A DNA stretch of 64,000 bases from positions 1-64,000 of the forward strand of contig DATKCK010000078.1 in NCBI GenBank assembly GCA_035513215.1, given 5' to 3'. This document shows, piece after piece, positions 32,441 through 42,500 of the stretch (within the stretch, counting starts at the first letter, position 1; each line of letters begins with the position of its first letter). Under the pieces are notes generated by a model, which was given only the letters and a program-made list of their open reading frames with translations, searched no databases and was not told where the DNA came from. This DNA is from DATCZB01 sp035513215 (lineage in GTDB: Bacteria > Pseudomonadota > Gammaproteobacteria > Steroidobacterales > Rariloculaceae). The translations under genes were made by a program, and so were the position numbers.

Positions 32441-32880
32441 ACTTCGGCCGGATCGAAGACCTTCTCGGTATCGGTGAATTCGAGGGGCGCACCGGCGGTG
32501 GCCTCGCCGAGCGGCACACGGCGATAAAAGCACGAACGATAGCCGACGTGGCAGCTCGCGCCGCTTCCGGCGACGTCGACACGCAGCCAGATGCAGTCCT
32601 GATCGTCGTCTATCAACAGCTCGCGAACGTGCTGAACCAGCCCGCTCGTTGCTCCCTTGTGCCAGAGCGCCTTGCGGCTGCGGCTGTAGTAGTGCGCCTC
32701 GCGCGTCTCGATCGTCTTTCTGAGCGCCTCGGCGTTCATGTAACCATGCATCAGCAGTTCGCCGCTGGCGTGATCCGTCGTCACGACGGGTATCAGACCG
32801 CGCTCGTCGAACTTCGGCGCGAACTCGGAGCCTTCCTCGACCTGCTCGATGCTGCGTCGGGGCGAAAATAACTCAGTCAT
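32407..32880 (-). CDS. hisI: Phosphoribosyl-AMP cyclohydrolase
   Basis: HisI opens the purine ring of PR-AMP in histidine synthesis. The 157-residue monofunctional enzyme has FDERGLIPVVTTDHASGELLMHGYMN, the magnesium site DDDQD (91-95) and zinc cysteines C96, C110 and C117. There is no HisE domain. I chose ATG 32880; an ATG at 32898 would add six residues. A perfect TATAAT lies 6 bases before ATG 32880. It stands alone, away from other his genes. Confidence 0.95.
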   Translation of the reverse strand: MTELFSPRRSIEQVEEGSEFAPKFDERGLIPVVTTDHASGELLMHGYMNAEALRKTIETREAHYYSRSRKALWHKGATSGLVQHVRELLIDDDQDCIWLRVDVAGSGASCHVGYRSCFYRRVPLGEATAGAPLEFTDTEKVFDPAEVYGDAPNPTQL

Positions 32881-32886
32881 GCCGCA

Positions 32887-32892
32887 ATTATA
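32887..32892 (-). promoter_or_regulatory. TATAAT box 6 bases before the hisI ATG
   Basis: The minus strand reads TATAAT-TGCGGC-ATG. A transcript starting 7 bases after the box would begin on the A of the ATG, with no room for an SD. No good -35 element is visible. Compare the same spacing at purE, purC and coq7. Confidence 0.5.
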
Positions 32893-32930
32893 GGCCATCC
32901 CCTTGCAGCCGCCCGTTCCGGGAGGCTCGC

Positions 32931-32939
32931 TGCTATCAT
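32931..32939 (+). promoter_or_regulatory. Extended -10 promoter for cysS
   Basis: TGCTATCAT is an extended -10 element, 27 bases before the cysS ATG, predicting a start near 32946. No clear -35 is seen, as often with extended -10 promoters. Confidence 0.5.
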
Positions 32940-32965
32940 TATCCGTTTGCCGCAGAGACCCCGGA

Positions 32966-34354
32966 ATGCTTGCCCTTTACAACACGCTGCATCGCACGCG
33001 ACAGCCCTTCGAGGCGTTCGAGGCGGGCAAGGTCACGATGTACGTGTGCGGCAACACGGTCTACAGCCCGCCGCATATCGGCAATGCCCGGCCCGGCGTC
33101 GTCTTCGATGTCCTCGCAAGGTTGCTGCGGCGAAGCTACGAGCTGACCTATGTCCGCAACATCACGGACGTCGACGACAAGATCAACGCGGCGGCCAGGG
33201 AAGAGGGCATCCCGATCGGTACGCTGACGCGTCGCTATACCGAAATGTTCCATGCCGACATGGCGACGCTCGGCGTTCTGCCGCCCGATGTCGAGCCGTG
33301 CGTGACCGGGCATATCGATCCGATCATCGCGATGATCCGGCGGCTCACCGAAGCCGGTTGCGCCTACGAGACGGAAGAGCATGTGCTGTTCTCGGTCGCA
33401 ACGTTTCCCGATTACGGCTCCCTTTCGGGACGCAGCGTCGAGGATCTGATTGCCGGCGCCCGTGTCGAGGTTGCGTCGTACAAGCGCGATGCGGCCGACT
33501 TCGTGCTCTGGAAGCCGTCGGCCGTCGACGAGGTCGGCTGGGACAGCCCCTGGGGCCGGGGGCGGCCCGGTTGGCACATCGAATGCTCGGCGATGGCCGC
33601 CACGCATCTCGGGCCCGTCATCGACATTCACGGCGGGGGACAGGACCTCGTTTTTCCGCATCACGAGAACGAGATCGCCCAGAGCCGCTGCGCGCACGGC
33701 ACGGATACGTTCGCCCGCTACTGGCTGCACAACGGGCTCGTCAACGTCGACAGCGAGAAGATGTCGAAATCGATCGGCAACGTGCTGCTGCTGCGCGATC
33801 TGCTCGACGAGCATCCCGGCGAGGCCGTGCGCGTCGGCCTTCTGACGGCGCATTATCGCCAGCCGCTGGACTGGACCGGGCAGGTTCCGCGCGAGGCGCG
33901 GCGGCGGCTCGATCGGATGTATGCCGCCTTGCGCGACGCCGGCATCGAAGGCGAGGGCGAAGCGCCGGATGCCTCGCTCGTTCCGCCCGGCGTTCTGGCC
34001 GCGCTCGAAGACGACCTCAACACGCCCGAGGCGCTCGCCGAGCTGGCCGAGATCCTGCGTGCGGCGAATCGGGCCGCAGCATCGGAGGAGCGTCTACGCT
34101 TCGCGAAGAGCCTGCGCGCCGGAGGCTGGCTGCTCGGCTTGCTACAGCAGGATCCGGCGGCGTGGTTTTCGGCGCCGGGTCCGGCCGATGCCGCCAGCGT
34201 CGATCCGGGACGCATCGAAGCGATGCTGCGCGAGCGCGAGCGACTGCGCCGGGAACGACAGTTCGAGGCCGCCGACAGCATTCGTGACGAGCTGCTCGAG
34301 CAGGGGATCGTCATCGAAGATCGCGCGGACGGAACGCGATGGCGACGCGCCTGA
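32966..34354 (+). CDS. cysS: Cysteine--tRNA ligase
   Basis: CysRS charges tRNA-Cys. The 462-residue product has the zinc Cys C28 in MYVCGNTVYS, HIGH-type HIGN (37-40), the zinc and substrate motifs WHIECSAM and PHHENEIAQS, and KMSKS (265-269). ATG 32966 gives MLALYNTLHR. The longer frame from 32903 crosses the promoter. The yidD start overlaps its 3' end. Confidence 0.97.
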   Translation: MLALYNTLHRTRQPFEAFEAGKVTMYVCGNTVYSPPHIGNARPGVVFDVLARLLRRSYELTYVRNITDVDDKINAAAREEGIPIGTLTRRYTEMFHADMATLGVLPPDVEPCVTGHIDPIIAMIRRLTEAGCAYETEEHVLFSVATFPDYGSLSGRSVEDLIAGARVEVASYKRDAADFVLWKPSAVDEVGWDSPWGRGRPGWHIECSAMAATHLGPVIDIHGGGQDLVFPHHENEIAQSRCAHGTDTFARYWLHNGLVNVDSEKMSKSIGNVLLLRDLLDEHPGEAVRVGLLTAHYRQPLDWTGQVPREARRRLDRMYAALRDAGIEGEGEAPDASLVPPGVLAALEDDLNTPEALAELAEILRAANRAAASEERLRFAKSLRAGGWLLGLLQQDPAAWFSAPGPADAASVDPGRIEAMLRERERLRRERQFEAADSIRDELLEQGIVIEDRADGTRWRRA

Positions 34355-34626
34355 TGGATAGCCTCGCCGTGTGCGCGCGCGAAGGGCTCACGGCCGTTCT
34401 GATCGGCCTCGTTCGGCTATATCAATGGACTCTGTCGCCCCTGCTGGGGCCATGCTGCCGCTTCGATCCGAGCTGCTCCGAGTACGCTGTTGCCGCGATC
34501 CGACGCTTCGGGCCGCTGCGCGGCGGCGGGCTGACGCTCAGGCGCCTTTCGCAGTGCCATCCCTGGGGCGCATCGGGTTATGATCCGGTGCCGGAGGATC
34601 TCGGCAAGGACAGCCCCGCAAGTTGA
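34339..34626 (+). CDS. yidD: Membrane protein insertion efficiency factor YidD
   Basis: YidD assists YidC-dependent insertion. The 95-residue product has an N-terminal amphipathic stretch and the family signature YQWTLSPLLGPCCRFDPSCSEYA, then FGPLRGGGLTLRRLSQCHPWG. It normally sits with rnpA and yidC, but here it follows cysS with a 16-base overlap. Starting at ATG 34354 instead would remove the overlap and five residues. Confidence 0.94.
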   Translation: MATRLMDSLAVCAREGLTAVLIGLVRLYQWTLSPLLGPCCRFDPSCSEYAVAAIRRFGPLRGGGLTLRRLSQCHPWGASGYDPVPEDLGKDSPAS

Positions 34627-34889
34627 GCTTCGACAAGCAACTACTCGATATCATCTGCTGCCCGGCGACGCACATGCCGTTGCGGTTGATGCCGGAGACC
34701 GTGCTCGAGCGGCTCAACGGGCGAATCGAGTCCGGCAAGCTCAGGTATCGCGATGACTCGCCGGTGACGGAGCCGTTGGAGCAGGCTCTGATGACGGAAG
34801 ACGAGCGGCTCGCCTACCCGATTCGGGACGACATTCCGCTGCTGCTCGAGGAATTCGGCATATTGATCGCTCAGGGCGACGGCCCTTAA
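34623..34889 (+). CDS. Trm112-family protein
   Basis: Trm112-like proteins are small zinc-binding partners of methyltransferases in eukaryotes; bacterial copies (YcaR type) lack a proven role. The 88-residue product has LLDIICCPATHMPL and the C-terminal YPIRDDIPLLLEE. The usual second Cys pair is absent and a charged segment replaces it, so zinc binding is doubtful. This long variant resembles forms found in Xanthomonadales. It begins with TTG 34623 overlapping the yidD stop. Confidence 0.85.
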   Translation: MSFDKQLLDIICCPATHMPLRLMPETVLERLNGRIESGKLRYRDDSPVTEPLEQALMTEDERLAYPIRDDIPLLLEEFGILIAQGDGP

Positions 34890-34898
34890 GACGCGCTG

Positions 34899-35927
34899 TT
34901 GAAACTACCCGCAGGTCAGCTCTCTTCGCATCTTGCGCGCGGTCTGGCCTGCATCTATCTCATTGCGGCCGACGAGCCCCTGCTGGTCGGGGATGCGGCG
35001 GATCTGATCCGGCGAGCGGCCGCGAAACAGGGATTCGAGGAGCGCACGCAGCACTTCGTCGAGTCCGGATTCCGGTGGGACGGTCTGGTGACGAGCGCAG
35101 GCTCGCTGTCGCTGTTCGCCGCCCGCCGCATCATCGAGCTCAGGATGACGACGCCGAGGCCGGGCGATGTCGGCGCCAAAGCGATCCGCCAACTGGCGGC
35201 AGAAAACGATCCCGACCGGCTCATCATTATCTCGATCCAGGCGAGGCTCGACGCGAACGCCGCGAAAAGCGTGTGGGTGCAGACCATAGAGAAGCACGGC
35301 GTCGTCGTCGAGATCCGGCCTGTCACCCGCGCCGAGCTCCCGGCATTCATCTCCCGGCGCGCGCAACGTCATGGGCTGACGCTCGATGCAGACGGCGCGG
35401 AGGTTCTGGCCGACCGCGTCGAAGGCAATCTGCTCGCGGCCGATCAGGAGCTCGCCAAGCTCGCGCTGCTGCACGATGACGGCCGCGTCGGCGCCGATGC
35501 CGTGCTCGAATCGGTCGCCACCAGCGCGCGTTTCGACGTGTTCCGGCTCAGCGACGCGGTCGTGGCGGGTGATCTGACACGGGCGATGATCGTGCTCGAA
35601 GGGCTAAAGTCCGAAGGCATTGCTCCAGTGCTCGTGCTCTGGGCACTGGCGCGGGAAATCACGCTGTTGTCGCAGCTCAAGGACGGTGCGGCGAAAGGGC
35701 GGAGCCTGGAGCAGCTGATGACGCGGCTCAAGATCTGGCGCAGTCGGCAGGCGGCGGTCAGGCGCGCGGTCGAGCGCTTCTCGGGCGAGGAGCTTCGCCG
35801 CCTGGTTCAACGCGCTTGTGCCGTCGACAGGGCGGTCAAAGGGCTCGATCGCGTGCCGGCCTGGGAGGCCCTGACGGGCCTCGTGATCGACCTGCTTGCT
35901 CCGGAGACTGCGCGGCTGCCGGCATGA
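34899..35927 (+). CDS. holA: DNA polymerase III subunit delta
   Basis: HolA opens the sliding clamp within the clamp loader. The 342-residue product starts with TTG 34899 and has the AAA-like fold with YLIAADEPLLVGDAADLIR, LFAARRIIELRM and the helical C-terminal domain. Its stop overlaps nadD (ATGA at 35924). Confidence 0.93.
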   Translation: MKLPAGQLSSHLARGLACIYLIAADEPLLVGDAADLIRRAAAKQGFEERTQHFVESGFRWDGLVTSAGSLSLFAARRIIELRMTTPRPGDVGAKAIRQLAAENDPDRLIIISIQARLDANAAKSVWVQTIEKHGVVVEIRPVTRAELPAFISRRAQRHGLTLDADGAEVLADRVEGNLLAADQELAKLALLHDDGRVGADAVLESVATSARFDVFRLSDAVVAGDLTRAMIVLEGLKSEGIAPVLVLWALAREITLLSQLKDGAAKGRSLEQLMTRLKIWRSRQAAVRRAVERFSGEELRRLVQRACAVDRAVKGLDRVPAWEALTGLVIDLLAPETARLPA

Positions 35928-36580
35928 GAGTGCCCGAATCGATCGACGGAGTGCTCGGCATCTTCGGCGGGATGTTTGATCCCGTGCATCACGGACATTT
36001 GCGCACCGCCTATGAGCTCAGAGCGCGGCTCGGTATCGACCGCGTCCACTTCGTGCCCGCCGCCGAGCCGCCGCATCGCGCGGCGCCCGAGGCGCCCGTG
36101 GAGCTGCGACTGGCCATGCTCGAAGCCGCGCTCGAGCACGACCCGGGCTCGGTCATCGATCGCCGCGAGCTCGAGCGCGAGGGACCGTCGTATTCGATCG
36201 ACACCGCGCTCGATCTGCGCCGCGAGTTCCCCGATCACGCACTGTGCCTGTTGCTCGGTATGGATGCCTTTCTCGGCCTGACCGGCTGGCGCGACTGGCA
36301 GCGCTTGCTCGATATCGTCAATATCGTCGTCGCGCGCCGGCCCGGCGCCAGTCTGCCCGATCAAGGCCCGCTCGGGCGCCTGCTCGCGCAGCGACGCGTC
36401 GTTCCCGACGCGCAACTCGCCTGGGCGGTTTCCGGACAGATCGTCGTTCAGGACGTCACGCAGCTCGAGATCTCGTCCTCCGATCTCAGGGCTTCGATCC
36501 GATCCGGTATCGAGCCGAGGTATCTGATGCCCGACTCGGTGTGGCAATTGATCCAGGCCTCGGGATGCTATGCTGGCTGA
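35924..36580 (+). CDS. nadD: Nicotinate-nucleotide adenylyltransferase
   Basis: NadD converts nicotinate mononucleotide to deamido-NAD. The 218-residue product has GGMFDPVHHGHLR (15-27) and the C-terminal ISSSDLRASIRSG motif of the nucleotidyltransferase fold. Coupled to holA and overlapping rsfS by 11 bases. Confidence 0.96.
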   Translation: MRVPESIDGVLGIFGGMFDPVHHGHLRTAYELRARLGIDRVHFVPAAEPPHRAAPEAPVELRLAMLEAALEHDPGSVIDRRELEREGPSYSIDTALDLRREFPDHALCLLLGMDAFLGLTGWRDWQRLLDIVNIVVARRPGASLPDQGPLGRLLAQRRVVPDAQLAWAVSGQIVVQDVTQLEISSSDLRASIRSGIEPRYLMPDSVWQLIQASGCYAG

Positions 36581-36956
36581 GATGGGTTCGCTGAGTTCAC
36601 GGAAGATCGCCGACCATGCCATTGCCGTTCTGGATGACCACAAGGCGACCAACATTCGCTGCCTGGACGTCTCGCATCTGACGTCGCTGATGGACTTCAT
36701 GATCGTCGGGACGGGGCGCTCGGACCGGCATGTGCGAGCACTCGGCGACGCATTGATAGAGTCCTGCAAGGAAAACGGCATCGAGATCCTGGGCTCCGAG
36801 GGCCAGGAGGCCGCCGAATGGCTGCTCGTCGATCTCGTCGATGTCGTCGTTCATGTCATGCTCCCCCGCACGCGCGAGTTTTACGATATCGAGAAGCTCT
36901 GGGATATCTCGCCGCGCGGCGACGATGCGAATCGAACTCATATCGGCGTCCGCTAG
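36570..36956 (+). CDS. rsfS: Ribosomal silencing factor RsfS
   Basis: RsfS binds L14 and blocks subunit joining in starvation. The 128-residue DUF143 protein has DVSHLTSLMDFMIVGTGRSDRHV and WLLVDLVDVVVHVMLPRTREFYDIEKLW. ATG 36582 is an alternative start that nearly removes the overlap with nadD. It overlaps rlmH by 32 bases. Confidence 0.95.
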   Translation: MLAEMGSLSSRKIADHAIAVLDDHKATNIRCLDVSHLTSLMDFMIVGTGRSDRHVRALGDALIESCKENGIEILGSEGQEAAEWLLVDLVDVVVHVMLPRTREFYDIEKLWDISPRGDDANRTHIGVR

Positions 36957-37398
36957 GCAGCCGGCCTGGGTCGTCTCCGGGTTCGATGCGTATGCGAAGC
37001 GGCTCCGCGGGAGCTGCACGATGGCGCTGACCGAGATCCCTCTCGCCAGGCGGGGCAAGACGACGGCCCTGTCGCAGGCGCTCGAGCAGGAGGGCCGGCG
37101 GATGCTGGCGGCCGTGCCGAAAGGCGCCCGTGTCGTCGCGCTCGAGCAGTCAGGCCGCGGCTTCACGACCGCGGAGCTGGCCCGGCGCCTCGAGCTCTGG
37201 ATCGCGTCGGGGCGCCCGCTCGCGCTGCTAATTGGCGGTCCCGACGGCCTCGCGCCGGCCTGCCTCGAGCGCGCCGACGAAAACTGGTCCCTGTCCCCGC
37301 TGACCCTCCCGCACGGCCTCGCGAGAATCGTCGTCGCTGAAGCCCTCTACCGAGCCTGGAGCGTCCTCGAAGGCCACCCCTACCACCGCCGCGACTAG
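36925..37398 (+). CDS. rlmH: 23S rRNA pseudouridine-1915 N3-methyltransferase RlmH
   Basis: RlmH is a SPOUT methyltransferase acting on Psi1915 in 23S rRNA. The 157-residue product begins MRIELISASARQPAW and has LALLIGGPDGL plus the C-terminal HGLARIVVAEALYRAW ... HPYHR. It follows rsfS as in most proteobacteria. Confidence 0.95.
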   Translation: MRIELISASARQPAWVVSGFDAYAKRLRGSCTMALTEIPLARRGKTTALSQALEQEGRRMLAAVPKGARVVALEQSGRGFTTAELARRLELWIASGRPLALLIGGPDGLAPACLERADENWSLSPLTLPHGLARIVVAEALYRAWSVLEGHPYHRRD

Positions 37399-37449
37399 TG
37401 TTCGTGTACAGGCTATTATCGAAACTCGATCCGCCAGTTAGTCGATTGA

Positions 37450-38058
37450 ATGACAAAGGATTTCATTTATCTGGCCTCGGCGTCGCCGAGGCGCAGCGCC
37501 CTTCTGGATCAGATCGGCGTGCCGTATCGCGTGCTGGCGCCGGCGGTCAGCGAGGCGCGCCGCGACGGCGAGTCCCCCGAGGCCTATGTCGCCCGGGTCG
37601 CGGCCGAGAAGGCCGACCGCGTCTGGGAACGCATCGCCGCCGGCGAGTCGGCGCCGGTGCTCGCCGCCGACACGGCCGTCGTCGTCGATGGCGAGGTATT
37701 CGGCAAGCCCGCGGACGCGGCCGAGGCGCTCGGGATGCTCGAGCGACTGTCGGGCCGCAGTCACACGGTGCTGACGGCGCTGGCGCTGCGCTGGCAGTCG
37801 GATCGCGACGGCGTTGTTGCGAGCAGTGAAGTGAGGTTTCGCGCGACGACAGCGGCGGAGCGCAAGGCGTATTGTCTCTCCGGGGAGCCGTTCGACAAGG
37901 CCGGCGCGTATGCGATTCAGGGTCTCGGTGCCCTGTTCGTCGAGCATCTGTCGGGCAGCCATTCGGCCGTGATGGGTTTGCCGCTCTGCGAGACGGCGCG
38001 ATTGCTCGGCCGCTACGGCTTGCCGGCCTGGCTCGCGAGCGGGGCGGTGCCCGGATGA
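37450..38058 (+). CDS. maf: Maf-family nucleotide pyrophosphatase
   Basis: Maf/YhdE proteins hydrolyse non-canonical or canonical nucleoside triphosphates such as dTTP and UTP. The 202-residue product has LASASPRRSALLDQIG (8-23), the general base in AADTAVVVDG and the GKP motif. It ends in ATGA overlap with rng. Confidence 0.95.
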   Translation: MTKDFIYLASASPRRSALLDQIGVPYRVLAPAVSEARRDGESPEAYVARVAAEKADRVWERIAAGESAPVLAADTAVVVDGEVFGKPADAAEALGMLERLSGRSHTVLTALALRWQSDRDGVVASSEVRFRATTAAERKAYCLSGEPFDKAGAYAIQGLGALFVEHLSGSHSAVMGLPLCETARLLGRYGLPAWLASGAVPG

Positions 38059-39521
38059 AAGAGGAAATTCTGATTAACGTCACGCCGCGCGAAAGCAGGG
38101 CTGCTTTGGTCGAGAACGGCGTGCTCCAGGAGGTCCTCGTCGAGCGCGCGAGCCGGCGCGGGCTGATCAGCAATATCTACAAAGGGCGCGTCTCGCGCGT
38201 GTTGCCCGGCATGCAGGCGGCTTTCGTCGACGTCAGTCTCGATCGCACGGCCTTTCTGCATGCGTCCGACATCGCGCGCAACCCGGATGAGGATGCTCCC
38301 GACCGCGATCCGGGGCCGAACATCCGGGATTTCGTGCAGGCCGGCGACGAGCTCCTCGTGCAGGTGCTGAAGGATCCGATCGGAACCAAAGGCGCGCGAC
38401 TGACGACCTATATATCGATTCCGTCGCGCTTCGTCGTCATGCTGCCGAATTCGACCAGCATCGGCGTATCGGTCCGGATCGAGGACGAAGCGGAGCGCGA
38501 GCGTCTGCGCGCGCTCGTGGAACGCTGTATCGGCGAGTCGAAGCCGGCGGGTTACATCATTCGCACGGCAGCCGAAGGGGCGAGCCTCGAGGCCTTGCGC
38601 GCCGACATCATGTTCCTCCAGAGGCTCTGGGAGTCGATCTCGAACGCGGCCCCATCGACCCGGCCGGGGCAGCTCGTGCACGAGGATCTGCCGCTTCCGC
38701 TGCGGGTCCTGCGCGACCTGCTCAGTCCCGAGATCGAGCGCGTGCGCATCGATTCCGGCCCCTGGTTCGAGCGCATGCGCGACTTCGCCGCGCAGTTCAT
38801 CCCTCAGATGGCGCCGATGATCGAGCTCTACGAAGGCCCGCGGCCGATATTCGACTTGTACGGGATCGACGATGAGATCGGGAGGGCATTGCACCCCAAG
38901 GTACCGCTCAAATCGGGCGGCTATCTGGTATTCGATCAGACCGAGGCGATGACGACGATAGACGTCAACACCGGTGCCTACGTCGGCCATCGCAATCTCG
39001 AGGAGACGATCTTTCGCACGAATCTCGAGGCCGCGGTCGCCATCGCGCGACAGCTCAGGCTGCGGAATCTCGGAGGTATCATCATCATCGATTTCATTGA
39101 TATGCAGGAAGAGGACCATCGCAACCAGGTCTTACAGGCATTGAGCGGGCGCCTGGCCTACGATCATGCGAAGACCCAGATCATGGACGTATCGCCGCTG
39201 GGGCTGGTCGAGATGACGCGCAAGCGAAACCGCGAGAGTCTCGAGCGCCTGTTGTGCCAGCCATGTCCGAGCTGCGATGGGCGGGGCTTCGTCAAGACAG
39301 CCGAGACGGTCTGCTATGAAGTCTTCCGGGAGATCATTCGACAGCATCGGCAGTTCGATCTTCAGGAGCTGCTCGTTCTGGCGCGGCCCGAGGTCATAGA
39401 GCGGCTTCTCGACGAGGAGTCGGCAAGCGTTGCCGAGCTCGAGGAGCTGACCGGCTCGCCGATCAGGCTGCAAAGCGAGAGCATGTATTCGCCGGACCAG
39501 TTCGATGTCGTCTTGATGTAG
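38055..39521 (+). CDS. rng: Ribonuclease G
   Basis: RNase G processes the 16S rRNA 5' end and degrades some mRNAs. The 488-residue product has an S1 domain (ISNIYKGRVSRVLPGMQAAFVD), the catalytic AMTTIDVNTGAYVG region with metal-binding Asp, and a zinc-link CQPCPSC. It lacks the long degradosome tail of RNase E. The maf-rng-yhdP-nit-tldD order is conserved in gammaproteobacteria. Confidence 0.96.
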   Translation: MKEEILINVTPRESRAALVENGVLQEVLVERASRRGLISNIYKGRVSRVLPGMQAAFVDVSLDRTAFLHASDIARNPDEDAPDRDPGPNIRDFVQAGDELLVQVLKDPIGTKGARLTTYISIPSRFVVMLPNSTSIGVSVRIEDEAERERLRALVERCIGESKPAGYIIRTAAEGASLEALRADIMFLQRLWESISNAAPSTRPGQLVHEDLPLPLRVLRDLLSPEIERVRIDSGPWFERMRDFAAQFIPQMAPMIELYEGPRPIFDLYGIDDEIGRALHPKVPLKSGGYLVFDQTEAMTTIDVNTGAYVGHRNLEETIFRTNLEAAVAIARQLRLRNLGGIIIIDFIDMQEEDHRNQVLQALSGRLAYDHAKTQIMDVSPLGLVEMTRKRNRESLERLLCQPCPSCDGRGFVKTAETVCYEVFREIIRQHRQFDLQELLVLARPEVIERLLDEESASVAELEELTGSPIRLQSESMYSPDQFDVVLM

Positions 39522-39533
39522 ATCGCGCCGAAG

Positions 39534-42500
39534 ATGAGCAGCAAACGGAACCGAAGCCGACCCCTGCGCCGATTGAGCAAGATCCTCGTCGTGTCGCTCG
39601 GCGGCGTCGCCATTCTGCTGGCCGTCGCACTCGGCGTGTTCCGCTTGCTCGTGGCGCAGATTCCGGAATATCAGACCGAGCTCAAGGAGTGGGTTGCCGA
39701 GGAGCTCGGGCTTGCCGTCGACTTTGCCGAGATCGACGCCCGTCTGGGGCTCGCGGGTCCGGAGCTGACCTTGCGCGCCGCGAGCCTCGGCGGAGAGGTT
39801 TTCCGGGCCGACGAGGCGAGAATCACGCTCGACCCGGTCACGCTCGTCATCGCGCGGCGCATCGAGATCTCGCGACTGACGCTGGACGGCGTGCGCCTGA
39901 CCGTCGAGCGGGATCTGGCAGGGACGGTTCGGGTCGGCGACTTTGCGCTGACGCCCGGCGCCGACGGCATGGTCGCCTCGATTCCGCAGTCGGTCGAAGT
40001 CGCAATCCGAGACAGCGAGCTGACCTATGTCGACGCGGGACGCGGGAGATCCTGGCGATTCGACGACGTCGATGTCGTGATCGGGAGCGCGGACGGCAAT
40101 TACACCGGCCGCGCGACGCTGCGCCCGAGCGCGAGCCTCGCCGATCGCATCGAGCTCGGTTTCGAAGCGCGCCGCGACTCGGTCGGCGGCGACCGCGCCC
40201 GACTGATTCTGCGAATCGATGCTGACGGGCTCGATCTGGCGGAGTTCGCCGCGTTCGCTCCGGTCGACCCGGTCTGGCCGGTCAGCGGCCGCGGCATCGC
40301 CGATGCCGAGATCGAATGGACCGGCGAACGGCTGACGCGGCTCCGAGTCGGAATCGACGTCGACGAGGTGCGGATCGGGGCCGAGGGCAGCGAGCCGTAC
40401 GAGCGCATCGGTCTCGAAGTGGATTGGCGCCGCGCTACGGCCGGGTGGCAGCTTACGCTCGACGACATCGCGGTGAGCCGCAACGGGAGATCGTGGGGCC
40501 CGTCCGGATCGGCGGCTTTCTCGATCGAGTCGGACGAGGCCGGCATGCGCGCCGCGAGCCTCGTCGCGAGCTTCGCTCGCCTTCAGGACCTCGAGCCTTT
40601 CATCAGCGCGTTTCCCGAGACACAGCTCGCCGAGCAATGGGCCTTGTTCGAGCCTTCGGGTGAGATCCGCGACGTCGATTTTTCGATCCGGCGCCGGAAC
40701 TCGAGCTTCGATTACGAGCTCGACGCGTCGTTCGATCGAATCGCCGTGCGCCAGGTCGGCCCGACGCCGGGCATCGATGGGATCTCTGGCCGCGTCGAGG
40801 CCAGCGAGGACAGTGGCACGATCGAGTTTCGCACTGAGGCCTTTAGCCTCGACTGGCCCATGCTGTTCGGCCGCTCCGTCGACGGTGAATCGCTGACCGG
40901 CGCCGTCGTCTGGCGGCAGGGCCGTAACATCGTCCAGATTCTCAGCGTCGACCTCGGCGTCGGCGTCCTGGGGCGTGACGCCCGAGCGAGCTTCGATCTC
41001 AAGCTGCCGAGCGACGGGAGCTCGCCGACGCTCGATCTCGAGGCCGAGCTCGACCGCGTCATGCTTGTCGACGCGAAGCGCTATCTGCCGACCGAGATCG
41101 TTCCCGTGCCCGTCGTCGACTGGCTCGATAGCGCCGTCGTCGGCGGTAGCGCGCGCGATATCGAGCTCACGTTCTTCGGTCCGGTCCGATCGTTTCCGTT
41201 CGACGCCGGGAGCGGCCAGTTTCGGATCGCCGCGGCGGTCGAGAACGTGACGCTCGACTATATGCGCGGCTGGCCCCGCGGAGAGGCGATCGACGGGCAG
41301 GTCGAGTTCGTCAACGCCGGATTCTCGGCCACCGCGTCGGGCGAGGCGCTCGGCAACCGAACCGAGGATCTCGCCGTCCGCATACCCGATATGCGCGACC
41401 CGATGCTCGAGCTCGAGTTCGTGGCCGACGGCGCGCTCGAGGACGTGGTCGCGTACCTGCGGTCTGTGTCGCTGATCGCCGAGCGCCTCGGGCCGGCTCT
41501 TCAGCGCATCGAGCCCAGTGGCGGGTCGGGCTCGCTGCGCGCGCGGCTCGATCTGCCGCTCGAGGCGCCGTCCGCCTTCGACGTCGAGGCGGCGCTTACG
41601 ATCGCGGATGGGGCGCTGGCAGTGCGCGGCTTGAGGCCCGGGATCTCGGAGATCCGCGGCGTGCTGAACGCGACCAGAGACCGGGTCGCGGCTTCCGGCA
41701 TCGAGGGCGTCTTTCTCGGCGGGCCGATCACGGCGACGCTATCGCCGAGCGCTGAGCCGGGCTACCGGGCCGAGCTCGCTGTCGACGGGGAGACGTCGTT
41801 CGACTCGCTGACCGAGGCATTCGGCCTGGAGCCTATCGAGCTCGTCGAAGGTCAGGCGTTGTGGCGCGGCCGATTGCTGCTGCCGGCGCTCGACCCACTC
41901 GCGACGACGCCGACACGCATCACGGTCCAGTCGAATCTGGCCGGCGTCGCGCTCAGGTTGCCGGAGCCGCTTGCCAAGGCGCCCGGCGAGCCGACCAATC
42001 TCGCTCTCGCTTTTCAGTTTCAGTCCGGCGATCGCCTCGAGGTGACGGGAAATCTCGGCGCGACGCGGCGCTTCACGCTCGGGTTCGACGTTGACGGGGA
42101 CATGCTCGACTTCACGCGCGGTGCCATCATGTTCGGTGGCGACGAGCCGAGACTGCCGGTTCAGGCAGGCCTGCTCGTCGGCGGCCGGATCGAGGCCGTC
42201 GACCTCGATCCGTGGCTCGCGCTGGGCAGAGACACCGGCATGGGCCGCGCGGCGCCGCTCTTTCTCGGCGCGGACGTCGAGATCGCGGGCCTGCGCGCCT
42301 TCGGTCAGCAGCTCGGGGCCACGGCGCTGCGGGTCGAGCGCGGCACCGACGACTGGCAGATCGACATCGGCAGCGAGGCGATCGCGGGCGAGATCGTCAT
42401 TCCGCGCGACGCGAGCCTCGGCCGCCCCGTGCTCGCCGCAATGAGCAGGATCTATCTTGCGCCGGGGCGCGAAGGCGGGATGACCGGCATCGACCCCGAG

